From: Archaeoglobaceae archaeon
GTDB lineage: Archaea; Halobacteriota; Archaeoglobi; Archaeoglobales; JdFR-42
Direction: 5' to 3'
Length of the DNA: 15,009 bases
NCBI GenBank assembly: GCA_015523685.1
Contig: WAJW01000078.1
Location: 1 to 15,009, forward strand
Position 1 is the stretch's first letter, and every line of letters starts with the position of its first letter. The translations under genes were made by a program, and so were the position numbers. The notes below the pieces were generated by a model. The model was not told where the DNA came from, made no database searches, and saw only the letters and a program-made list of their open reading frames with translations. Positions 6,757-13,915 of this stretch are shown one piece after another.

Positions 6757-7185
6757 TCACACCCCGATGATCTCTCTCTCTAACTGCTGGATCATTCTCT
6801 TCCTCTTTCTGTTGATCTTTTTCAAATACATGGATGTTTCGGCAGACATCTGCTTGACCTTTGAAGATATTTCTGCATATAACTCGGAGAGTGAATTGCA
6901 GGCCTCGATTATTTTTTCAGGTTCTGTACCATCGTTCATCTCTCCGAATTTTTCTGTCAGTTCTGCAAGGTCTATGCCTGTTATTGGTTCAAGTGTCATT
7001 TCGACAACAGTCTCTCTCACCAGTTTTTCAAGTGATTCCACATTCTTTCTGGAATCTTCTGAAAGTTCCCGGAGAGTCTTCTTGCCTGGAAATTTTTCGG
7101 CCATTTTCCCTGATATCTCTCCAAGTATTTTTTCGAATTCCATCACCTGTCTCATGAGGGCACTGAAGGTGTAGGATTCCACCAT
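6757..7185 (-). CDS. Unrecognised helical protein between the ALDH and livG genes
   Basis: I do not recognise this family. The product of about 142 residues (MVESYTFSALMRQVMEFE...) is predicted to be almost wholly helical, acidic through the middle and strongly basic near the end (YLKKINRKRKRMIQQLE). It has no signal peptide or membrane segment. A single Cys is present in KIIEACNSLSEL, and the motif EMTLEPITGIDL breaks two long helices. The pattern of four helices recalls ferritin-like bundles, but the ExxH metal ligands are missing, so that is only a shape analogy. The start at 7185 overlaps the ALDH stop in TGATG; an upstream ATG at 7194 is the alternative. Its end overlaps the possible GTG start of livG. 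The packing implies co-translation with the ALDH and transporter, so a role in the same pathway is likely. Confidence 0.75.
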   Translation of the reverse strand: MVESYTFSALMRQVMEFEKILGEISGKMAEKFPGKKTLRELSEDSRKNVESLEKLVRETVVEMTLEPITGIDLAELTEKFGEMNDGTEPEKIIEACNSLSELYAEISSKVKQMSAETSMYLKKINRKRKRMIQQLEREIIGV

Positions 7186-8657
7186 CACCACCATCTCGAG
7201 ATAACGATTTTCTTATCGGTGAAGAACTCCACGCAGTCGATCTGGCCATGCAGAACTCCGAAGAAGGACTCCTTTCTCCCTCCAAACGGGAAAAATGCCA
7301 TAGGTGCGGCTATACCGATATTTATACCTATATTTCCACAATCAACCTCTCTCCTGAACTTCCTTGCGGTAGCTCCACTCGAGGTGAAGATACAGGCAGA
7401 ATTTCCGTACTGGCTTGAATTGATCATCTCAATTGCCTCGTCAAGGTTTTCTGCCCTTATTATGGATGCCACAGGCCCGAAGATCTCCTCTTTTGCAATT
7501 GTCATGTCCGGTGTCACATCCTCGAAAACTGTAGGCCCGATGAAATAGCCAGGATAATCAACATCAGGATTTCGACCGTCGAGTATCAATCTTGCACCTT
7601 CTTCCACTCCTTTTTCTATGTATCCGTGAATTCGGTTCATTGCAGATCTTGAGACAACGGGCCCCATATCCACGTCCTCATCGAGACCATATCCCAGCCT
7701 CAATTTTGATGCAGAATCAACAAATTTATCCCTTATTTTTTCATATATGTCACCTATTACAACCAGATTGGCTCCTGCAAGGCATCTCTGGCCGGTATTG
7801 CCAAAGAAAGATGTTATAAGTGCCGGGATTGTTCTATCAACATCAGCATCAGGCATTACTATGAGAAAGTTTTTGGCACCGGCCTGGACTATCGCCCTCT
7901 TCCCGTACTCTCCGGCAAGCCTGTAAACAGTTCTGCCCACAGGTGTTGAACCCACGAATGTCACACCCTTCACATCCGGGTTTTTGATAAGCTCCTCTCC
8001 CGAGTCCTTACCTCCGTGTATCAGGTTTATAACTCCAGGAGGCAATCCAATATCATCGATCAATTTGAAGGCCCTGTCCATGGATAGGGGGGTTATCTCG
8101 CTGGGTTTTACGACGAGGGTGCATCCAAGGACAAGAGCATGTGGAATAAACCAGAAAGGTGCAAGAACCGGAAAGTTAAAGGGCCCGATTATGCCGAAAA
8201 CTCCGAGAGGTTCTCTGACGAGTGTCTCATCTATACCTGTTGCTATCTGATCGAGATGTTCACCTTTGTTCAGCGTGTAGGCTATTGAAATGGCAGTCTC
8301 GACGTTCTCGATTAACCTTCTCATCTCACCTCTTGCCTCGTCAATGGGTTTGCCATGATTCTGGGTTATGATCCTTGAAATCTCCTCGAAATGTTCTTCA
8401 AGCTTATTTTTCAGATCAAAGAGATATCTCAGCCTTGCGGTCAATGGGATCTCTCTCCATTCTTCAAAAGCCTCTTTCGCAACGGATATTGCATTTTTCA
8501 CTTCTTCCCGTGTTGAGTATGGTACTTCAGCGATTTCCACATCCTTGGCAGGATTCATTGCTGGATGTACCTCGCCACTCTCTGAATCGATCCACTCACC
8601 ATCAACATAGAATTTCAATCTTCCATAGCTTTCTCTAACTTCAGGTAACAGAGCCAT
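7185..8657 (-). CDS. mmsA: CoA-acylating methylmalonate-semialdehyde-dehydrogenase-like aldehyde dehydrogenase
   Basis: The family oxidises a 3-oxo acid semialdehyde with NAD+ and CoA, losing CO2 to give an acyl-CoA (methylmalonate semialdehyde to propionyl-CoA, malonate semialdehyde to acetyl-CoA). Numbered from ATG 8657, the 490-residue protein has Asn161 in GPFNFP, Lys184 in VVKPSE and the catalytic Cys292 in GQRCLAG. QAGAKNFLIVMPDAD replaces the ELGGK general-base motif of hydrolytic ALDHs, a mark of the CoA-dependent group. The C-terminal SFFGVLHGQ...VEFFTDKKIVISRWW is also MmsA-like. Arg114 (GEMRRLIENVE) and Arg291 appear to match the two arginines that bind the substrate carboxylate in Bacillus MMSDH, from memory. 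ATG 8657 sits eight bases after GGGGG (8666-8670); ATG 8663 is only two bases away. It heads the operon ALDH, helical protein, livG, livF. The substrate is unproven. Confidence 0.88.
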   Translation of the reverse strand: MALLPEVRESYGRLKFYVDGEWIDSESGEVHPAMNPAKDVEIAEVPYSTREEVKNAISVAKEAFEEWREIPLTARLRYLFDLKNKLEEHFEEISRIITQNHGKPIDEARGEMRRLIENVETAISIAYTLNKGEHLDQIATGIDETLVREPLGVFGIIGPFNFPVLAPFWFIPHALVLGCTLVVKPSEITPLSMDRAFKLIDDIGLPPGVINLIHGGKDSGEELIKNPDVKGVTFVGSTPVGRTVYRLAGEYGKRAIVQAGAKNFLIVMPDADVDRTIPALITSFFGNTGQRCLAGANLVVIGDIYEKIRDKFVDSASKLRLGYGLDEDVDMGPVVSRSAMNRIHGYIEKGVEEGARLILDGRNPDVDYPGYFIGPTVFEDVTPDMTIAKEEIFGPVASIIRAENLDEAIEMINSSQYGNSACIFTSSGATARKFRREVDCGNIGINIGIAAPMAFFPFGGRKESFFGVLHGQIDCVEFFTDKKIVISRWW

Positions 8658-8684
8658 ATTCATTTCCCCCTTTCTTTTTCAGTT

Positions 8685-8706
8685 CAGGGAAATCGGGTAT
8701 TCCCTG
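8685..8706. promoter_or_regulatory. Perfect inverted repeat CAGGGAA-N8-TTCCCTG at the ALDH promoter
   Basis: The 7-base arms are at 8685-8691 and 8700-8706. The repeat fills the space between a TATA-like TGTATATTC (minus strand, 8709-8717) and the expected transcript start near 8687, about 22-28 bases before the ALDH start. This is a classic repressor position. The GGGAA/TTCCC half-sites recall the GGAA/TTCC halves of NrpR operators, but the spacer is eight rather than six bases. Confidence 0.5.
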
Positions 8707-8708
8707 TT

Positions 8709-8717
8709 GAATATACA
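8709..8717 (-). promoter_or_regulatory. Putative TATA box of the ALDH-livGF operon
   Basis: The minus strand reads TGTATATTC, with the operator-like repeat just downstream. A second AT-rich element, the perfect palindrome ATAAATA-T-TATTTAT (8736-8750), lies about 20 bases upstream. It contains TATAAATA on the minus strand and could act as an alternative, earlier promoter. Confidence 0.4.
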
Positions 8718-8769
8718 GCTTACTACTCTGAAATGATAAATATTATTTATAGCTTTTACTTTTTGCTGG

Positions 8770-9699
8770 CTACCACCTGAGAAAATCAGGAATCCGTTTC
8801 TGAGTTCCAGTTAATCTGAATTTGACCGGGGTTCCTTCTGATATAATAAGACCCGCACCCTCCAGGTACCTCAGATGTGCCAGAGTCTCTCCAATTGCGA
8901 GTTTTTTATTCATGAGACTGAGCTCGTGAAAACCGGAAGATTCCCATGATACTCTTTCTGCAACATCCACCACTGTCATATCTCCCTTCTCGAGAATCTG
9001 CAATATCTCTTCCAGCCGATTTCTGTGATGTTCGCGAATCCGTTCTATAATCTTTCGATGGTTGTTGATTCTGTTTCCGTGGGCAGGAAGGAGATGTTTC
9101 AGTTCGAGCTTCTCAAGCCTTTCAAGAGTGTTAAGATAGTCCTGAAGCGGGTTGCTGGATGAAAATGGGGTGAGACTTATGTTGGGAGTGGTGTATTCGA
9201 GAACGGCATCCCCTCCTATCAGATTGCTGTCCAGAAGAAATGATGTGTGACCGGGTGAATGGCCCGGTGTATGAATAACCTCAATTTCTCTAAACTCTGG
9301 AAACCCAAAATTAAATATCGGTGGTTTGAAATTCCAGGGCGTTCTTTTTAGGAATGGTTCGTATTCTCCGGGGATTCCAAATTTTTCCGTCCAGATTGCC
9401 ATCACCTTTTTCAGCCTTTCCTGTTCAAAAAGTATCAGCAGTGGTCTCTCTGCTGTATTCACATTGACACCTCTGGAAAAAAGATACCCCAATCCAATAT
9501 GATCCGGATGCATATGTGTTGAGAAGACCCAGAGCGTTCTGAAATCAAGACCACGATCTTCAATTTCTGATTTAAGAATCCGGTATGCTCTTTCCCCCAT
9601 ACCCGTATCGATGAGGAGGGGTATTTCTTCTATGAGATATGCGTTCACGTCGGGGAAAACATAATCAGGAGCGGGAAGGATTATTTTCGTTATTTTCAT
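8770..9699 (-). CDS. Metallo-beta-lactamase-fold hydrolase with C-terminal winged helix
   Basis: The 309-residue protein is a soluble MBL-fold enzyme of the RNase Z/glyoxalase II-like hydrolase branch. It shows the metal ligands HMHPDH (His62, His64, Asp66, His67), His147 in TPGHSPGH, Asp164 in IGGDAVLE and His207 in LPAHG. Residues from about 230 on form a winged-helix-like tail (DMTVVDVAERVSW... LAIGETLAHLRYLEGAGLI), as found in LACTB2-type and several archaeal MBL proteins. Family substrates range from thioesters to nucleic acids; I cannot choose one. The ATG overlaps the stop of the DUF2070 gene by four bases (9696-9699), so it is the last gene of that operon. The ALDH operon starts about 110 bases downstream of its stop with its own promoter. 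Confidence 0.88.
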   Translation of the reverse strand: MKITKIILPAPDYVFPDVNAYLIEEIPLLIDTGMGERAYRILKSEIEDRGLDFRTLWVFSTHMHPDHIGLGYLFSRGVNVNTAERPLLILFEQERLKKVMAIWTEKFGIPGEYEPFLKRTPWNFKPPIFNFGFPEFREIEVIHTPGHSPGHTSFLLDSNLIGGDAVLEYTTPNISLTPFSSSNPLQDYLNTLERLEKLELKHLLPAHGNRINNHRKIIERIREHHRNRLEEILQILEKGDMTVVDVAERVSWESSGFHELSLMNKKLAIGETLAHLRYLEGAGLIISEGTPVKFRLTGTQKRIPDFLRW

Positions 9700-11297
9700 G
9701 CGACAACACCCTGAAGAACCACGGGGATGAAGGAGGCGAGGATGAATCCAGCAATGTAGATTGGTGCCTTTTCAGTTAAAATACTGTTTATCTCCCTGAA
9801 TACTTCCTCTCCCATAACTCTGATGCGAACTTTCTTCCTGGAGTATCGGAATACGGTCTTTTTTAGCTTTCTTCTTGCATCCTCTATAGTTCTTTTGACG
9901 ATTTTTTCGATCATCTCAGCATCCTCTCGTGAATATCCTGCAGGATGCCCACCATATGAGCCAACTCCCATTTTTGAGTGGTTATCTGTTGTCATCGGCA
10001 CAATGAGATCCATACCAGTTTCATCTTTCAGATCTGCAAGTCTCTTTCTCAGCTCTCCATCCATTCCATTGGCATCGATACTCACAAGTGCTGTTAGTCT
10101 GGTGGATTTTAAAATGGCCACCCTGATTCCCCCCTCACACACACTTCTACTCGTATACGGTGTGCAGGAAAATCCCGCCCGAACAGGCTTTGCCTCTCCT
10201 TTAATATCGATCATTGAGACTATATCCATTATATCCTCTTCGTACTCTTTTTTCCACCTGTCGTGATCCGCCTCAGAGTTATGGGCATCTACTATCATGA
10301 TCTCCCTCATATTCCCGAAATGCTGTTTAATTTTTTCGTTGAGATATCCCGGTATATCGTCTGGTCCATACCCGTTTTTCTGAAAAATAAGAATGATGAG
10401 GTTTTCAAACGGGATGCAGATACATGTGAAGTATTTTCCTACCACTTCAACCGGATCTCCCATGTTTCCGACATTTTTGCCATTATCCTCCGCAAGGGAC
10501 AGAAACACATCCTTTATTGCAGACACATCACCGTTCGATGAAGGGTTGAGGCTGTGTGTGGTGAAGGAATGGGCATAGAGTACATTTTTATCAGCCTCGA
10601 GTATCTCATTGACAAGCTTACCTCCCCCAAGAGTTCTGACCGGCCCTGGGTGAAAAGAACTCTGAAATATGGAAAATGAGGACGATTTCAGCAGTTTCAA
10701 TTCACCTTCAACCTCAATGGAATGTTCGAGTATCTCCTTTTCGAAGGGGTCTGAATCATGAAAGAGCCAGTCCATAAGGAAGGCCCTTAAAATTCTTCCA
10801 GGTTTTAAAACATGTAACTTTTCTTTTGAGAGATATATCACATACAGTGTACCGGATATCAGCCCCACCATCTCCAACAGGATGTATATGTGTAAATCGA
10901 TGTATGTGAAGGGGATCAGAATGAAGGGATACACTCCTGCAAGTATGAGACTTTTCCCGAGTCCATTCTCAATTCTGGATGAGAAGTGGAGGGATATGAG
11001 GACAAGGGAAGTTGTGGATGAAACTATAAAGTATCCATTTCCGATCCATGAGGCCAACCCTATGACAAGTAAAACAAATGAGAAAACAACAGCCCGGGGG
11101 AAGTGCAGTGCATACTTCAGAAATCTGCTTATGATGTAAAAGTAGAGTATGGATACTATGAATATTCCGGTGAAATTGATTTTTGACAGATATGAAAAGA
11201 TGAGAGAGAGGGATATTCCGATAGCGAATACAACATTCCATTTGGGAAACGAAAACAGGAGCTTTGAATATCTGCTCAGTGTTTGGTGCTCTATCAT
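9696..11297 (-). CDS. DUF2070 family archaeal membrane protein
   Basis: The 533-residue protein belongs to an archaea-restricted family of unknown function (DUF2070). About six membrane segments occupy residues 20-157, a soluble domain runs from about 165 to 505, and one more membrane segment ends the chain (about 512-531). The soluble part has conserved-looking polar clusters: FHPGP (215-219) with RTLGGG, HSFTTHS (243-249), DAHN (337-340) and DNHS (438-441). Asp and His in such an arrangement suggest a metal-dependent enzyme at the membrane; this is inference. ATG 11297 is preferred over an upstream ATG at 11321 because it overlaps the previous stop in ATGA and has GGAGAGGG a few bases ahead. 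Its place between a phospholipid-synthesis gene and an MBL hydrolase gene suggests work on lipid or envelope components. Confidence 0.88.
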   Translation of the reverse strand: MIEHQTLSRYSKLLFSFPKWNVVFAIGISLSLIFSYLSKINFTGIFIVSILYFYIISRFLKYALHFPRAVVFSFVLLVIGLASWIGNGYFIVSSTTSLVLISLHFSSRIENGLGKSLILAGVYPFILIPFTYIDLHIYILLEMVGLISGTLYVIYLSKEKLHVLKPGRILRAFLMDWLFHDSDPFEKEILEHSIEVEGELKLLKSSSFSIFQSSFHPGPVRTLGGGKLVNEILEADKNVLYAHSFTTHSLNPSSNGDVSAIKDVFLSLAEDNGKNVGNMGDPVEVVGKYFTCICIPFENLIILIFQKNGYGPDDIPGYLNEKIKQHFGNMREIMIVDAHNSEADHDRWKKEYEEDIMDIVSMIDIKGEAKPVRAGFSCTPYTSRSVCEGGIRVAILKSTRLTALVSIDANGMDGELRKRLADLKDETGMDLIVPMTTDNHSKMGVGSYGGHPAGYSREDAEMIEKIVKRTIEDARRKLKKTVFRYSRKKVRIRVMGEEVFREINSILTEKAPIYIAGFILASFIPVVLQGVVA

Positions 11298-11914
11298 GTA
11301 TCCCTCTCCAGATCTTTCCATATGTGAATAAACCTCTGAATTGCGGTCAGATTTGTGAGCAGTGCAAAGAACAGTATCAGCCAGCCAAGGATCTGATATC
11401 CCATAATTTTCCCCGGATATACGAGGTTGAGAATTGTTGCAATCATCAGAAAAATCATTCTGTCAGCTCTGCCAAGGAGACCTCCGTAGTACCTCCCCAG
11501 TCCAAGAGCCTGTGCCTGGGTCCCGAGATAGCTTGTGATCAGCGTGCCGACTATTGTCCCAAGCCCGGCAAGCATACCTGAATATCTCCCGAGTACAATT
11601 CCACCAAGTATTAAAGAATCGGCATACCTGTCTATTACATGATCCACCAGATCCCCTCTTCTTGATTCAAGACCGGATCTTCTGGCAACCTCTCCATCGA
11701 GAAAGTCAAAGAATGAGCTTATGGCGACGAATATCAGAGCAGGAAGAAGAAGGAGTAATTCTCTGGAGGAGAGGTAATAGCTGTATCCCGCCAGAAATGC
11801 GAAAAAAAGAGATGTCAATGAAAGGGTGTTGGGCCTCAGACCTGAATCTGCAAGCTTCATGACAAGGGGAGATATTGCTTTTGAGGTTCTCTCACGCAAG
11901 GAATGGAGCAACAC
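11294..11914 (-). CDS. CDP-alcohol phosphatidyltransferase, likely archaetidylinositol phosphate synthase
   Basis: This integral membrane enzyme would transfer a polar head group onto CDP-archaeol, probably inositol 1-phosphate to give archaetidylinositol phosphate, a step in archaeal polar lipid synthesis. The 206-residue protein has about six membrane segments. The complete family motif D-x2-DG-x2-AR-x8-G-x3-D-x3-D is present (Asp70, Asp73, Gly74, Ala77, Arg78, Gly87, Asp91, Asp95), which provides the metal and CDP-binding residues. Head-group choice is based on family resemblance and on this archaeal neighbourhood; glycerol phosphate or serine is possible. The start codon is GTG at 11914, one base after the stop of the kinase gene, with GGAGGTGAG overlapping that stop. 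A TTG at 11911 is a second option. Confidence 0.87.
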   Translation of the reverse strand: MLLHSLRERTSKAISPLVMKLADSGLRPNTLSLTSLFFAFLAGYSYYLSSRELLLLLPALIFVAISSFFDFLDGEVARRSGLESRRGDLVDHVIDRYADSLILGGIVLGRYSGMLAGLGTIVGTLITSYLGTQAQALGLGRYYGGLLGRADRMIFLMIATILNLVYPGKIMGYQILGWLILFFALLTNLTAIQRFIHIWKDLERDT

Positions 11915-11915
11915 C

Positions 11916-12449
11916 TCACCTCCTGAGATACTCTCCCAGATTAACCTTCGATAACCAGTCTATTTTTCCCGGTTTGAAATCAGATGCCCCTTCCTCTATG
12001 ATGGAAAGTATGCAATCCCTCACCTCTTCAGGCGTTCTCTCCGTGGTATCGATTTCATACACATCATCGCACACATCCATGCTCTCCAGGAGTATAACAT
12101 CAACAAGTTCCGCTTCTGCGTTTTCAAGTATCTTTTTTTCATCAAAACCCTTTTCTCTGAGCCTTTTCTTGAGAACATCCGGGTGAGTTCTGAGCACGAT
12201 TACGGTATCAGGGGCGATGAGATGGCTGTAATGGGATTCCACAATAAGCGGGTCTCTGTTCAGACTTCTGACCCACTTTGCAAGTGCCCCAATATCAACC
12301 ACATGGGAGTCCCTCTCCTTATCTTTTTCAAGGAAAAATTTTTTTTCCATGACAACATCATTGAGATGCACAACGGGATATTCATCTATCAGAGAGCACG
12401 CCAGTGTCTTTCCTGTTCCGGGGGTCCCTGTAACGGCTATAATGCCTAT
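11916..12449 (-). CDS. AK6/Fap7-type adenylate kinase with a non-standard start codon
   Basis: This small P-loop nucleotide kinase transfers phosphate between ATP and AMP; the eukaryotic and archaeal AK6/Fap7 group also acts in small-subunit ribosome maturation. The first standard start in frame, a GTG at 12371, would remove the P-loop. Reading further upstream, the frame stays open and gives GIIAVTGTPGTGKT, the expected N-terminus with Walker A, then LIDEYPVVHLNDVV. Later motifs fit AK6: DSHVVDIGAL, VIVLRTHPDVL, RLREKGF, ENAEAELVDVILLES. No ATG, GTG or TTG precedes the P-loop in this frame. The likely start is ATA at 12449, which overlaps the hisC stop and lies seven bases after GGAGG in GGAGGAGAT (12453-12461), giving 177 residues. 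ATT 12443 and ATA 12440 are alternatives. The exact start is uncertain; the identity is not. Confidence 0.85.
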   Translation of the reverse strand: MGIIAVTGTPGTGKTLACSLIDEYPVVHLNDVVMEKKFFLEKDKERDSHVVDIGALAKWVRSLNRDPLIVESHYSHLIAPDTVIVLRTHPDVLKKRLREKGFDEKKILENAEAELVDVILLESMDVCDDVYEIDTTERTPEEVRDCILSIIEEGASDFKPGKIDWLSKVNLGEYLRR

Positions 12450-13519
12450 GCTATCTCCTCCATGGCCTCTATAAGTTTTCTGTTCTCCTCTTCTCTCCCG
12501 ACGCTTATTCTCACCATATGGCCATCCGTTCCTCTGAAACCTGAAAGGTTCCTTATGATTATTCCCTTTCTCAGAAGTTTTTCCGAGAGTTCATCGGCAG
12601 TGTAAGGTGTGGTATCCATCATGAAGAAATTGGCCTGTGAGGGAAATGCCCTGAAAGGGACTTTTCTTAGAAGCCATTCCCGATCTTCTTTAATTTTTTC
12701 CACGGTTCTGGAAACATGATCCAGATCTTCAAGCGCCTTCAATGCACATGAAATGGAAAGAGTCCCGAGAGAAAATGGGGGATTCACCCTCATATAGTGT
12801 GGAACGATCCAGTCCGGCAGAATTCCATAACCTATCCTGAGACCCGCAAGTCCAAATGCCTTTGAGAAAGTTCTTGTGAGTATGAGATTATCAAACTTTC
12901 CTGCAAGAGATAGAGCATTCCAGTCTGCAAATTCTGCATAGGCCTCGTCAACAATAACAATAGCTGATGTGGATTCCAGGACTTCTGACAGCTCCTCATT
13001 GGGTATGGAATTTCCAGTGGGATTGTTTGGAGAGCAGAGGATTATCATTTTTGTTTTCCGGCTAATCCTGGATTCTATCATCTCTGCAGTTACATCATAT
13101 TTCTTATCTCTTCTAACGAAAACAGGTTTTCCCCCGTAAACTCTGGTCAGGATCTCATAGTAGGGAAAGGTGGGTATTGGTATCAGTATTTCATCACCCT
13201 TTCTGCAGAAGAGTTTAAACAGAGTTTCGAGAACTCCATCCACTCCTGCCCCGAATACGATCTGATCCGGGTTGCATCCTGTGTATTCACCCACCCTGAC
13301 TTTCAGTTCAGGCACTTCAACGGGCGGATATCTGTTCAATTTCCAGTCGCCTCTTCTGATCTCTTCAAAAACTTTTTCACTTGGGCCGTAAGGATTTTCA
13401 TTCGATGCAAGCTTTATAACATTCTTAAGACCGTATTCCTTTTTTACCTCCTCTATACTCTTTCCCGGAACGTATTCAGGAACATCTCTGATTTCTTCTC
13501 TCAGCAATCTCTCATTCAT
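12446..13519 (-). CDS. hisC: Histidinol-phosphate aminotransferase
   Basis: This PLP enzyme exchanges the amino group between imidazole acetol phosphate/glutamate and histidinol phosphate in histidine synthesis. The 357-residue protein has the HisC opening (PEYVPGKSIEEV, IKLASNENPYGPS), NRYPP at 62-66, SPNNPTG (163-169), the Asp191-Glu192-Ala-Tyr194 site (VDEAYAEF) and the PLP lysine Lys220 in TRTFSKAFGLAGLRIGY. The C-terminal RGTDGHMVRISVG is also typical. CobD-type threonine-phosphate decarboxylases are close relatives, so the assignment relies on overall pattern. No other his gene is visible here; the gene sits in a mixed operon. Its ATG overlaps the preceding stop in TGATG (13517-13521), and its own stop overlaps the probable ATA start of the kinase. 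Confidence 0.88.
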   Translation of the reverse strand: MNERLLREEIRDVPEYVPGKSIEEVKKEYGLKNVIKLASNENPYGPSEKVFEEIRRGDWKLNRYPPVEVPELKVRVGEYTGCNPDQIVFGAGVDGVLETLFKLFCRKGDEILIPIPTFPYYEILTRVYGGKPVFVRRDKKYDVTAEMIESRISRKTKMIILCSPNNPTGNSIPNEELSEVLESTSAIVIVDEAYAEFADWNALSLAGKFDNLILTRTFSKAFGLAGLRIGYGILPDWIVPHYMRVNPPFSLGTLSISCALKALEDLDHVSRTVEKIKEDREWLLRKVPFRAFPSQANFFMMDTTPYTADELSEKLLRKGIIIRNLSGFRGTDGHMVRISVGREEENRKLIEAMEEIA

Positions 13520-13818
13520 CAGTAATACCCCTCGTATGCCTCGATCAACCAGACTCCGATTGAAATCAGGAACAGGGAGAGGAAGAATATAAAGCCGAAG
13601 AATATGTCTATCATGCCCTGCTGGAGAAGGGCGAGAGGGTAGAGATAAAGCCCCATCAGGGATATGGCGACACCAAAAAGTAAAACCAGAAATCCGCCGA
13701 GAATGAGTCCGAATCCGGTTTGAGATGTGTCAAAAAATCTTTTTAAACTTATCAGAAAGCCCAGTACTGATGGTATTGCGATCAGGATTATCCATAACAG
13801 CTGAGGATTGTAAACCAT
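13519..13818 (-). CDS. Small membrane protein of unknown function
   Basis: I do not recognise a family. The 99-residue product is mostly hydrophobic, with three probable membrane segments (about 7-23, 36-58 and 70-92), a basic SLKRFFDTSQTG loop after the first, and a short acidic, tyrosine-rich tail (EAYEGYY). The start is ATG 13818, but no ribosome binding site precedes it: the upstream sequence is AT-rich (TTTTATTTTTCTAATC). It may therefore be translated from a leaderless transcript and be the first gene of the operon. The stop overlaps the hisC start (TGATG), which argues that it is a real, translated gene. Confidence 0.75.
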   Translation of the reverse strand: MVYNPQLLWIILIAIPSVLGFLISLKRFFDTSQTGFGLILGGFLVLLFGVAISLMGLYLYPLALLQQGMIDIFFGFIFFLSLFLISIGVWLIEAYEGYY

Positions 13819-13915
13819 GATTAGAAAAATAAAACAGGTTGTATTAATCTATTACTGTTGTAAGCGCTCTCAGCCCCCATACTTTCTTTTTTAGAGGGTA
13901 TCGGAAACCGGATGT

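Noticed and set aside
8736..8750. ATAAATA-T-TATTTAT palindrome as an independent operator
   Set aside because: It is pure A/T and overlaps TATA-like sequence, so the symmetry may be a by-product of base composition; noted under the promoter instead.
12183..12605. Plus-strand 140-codon open frame over the hisC-kinase junction
   Set aside because: It is antisense to two genes with conserved motifs, and no family is evident.
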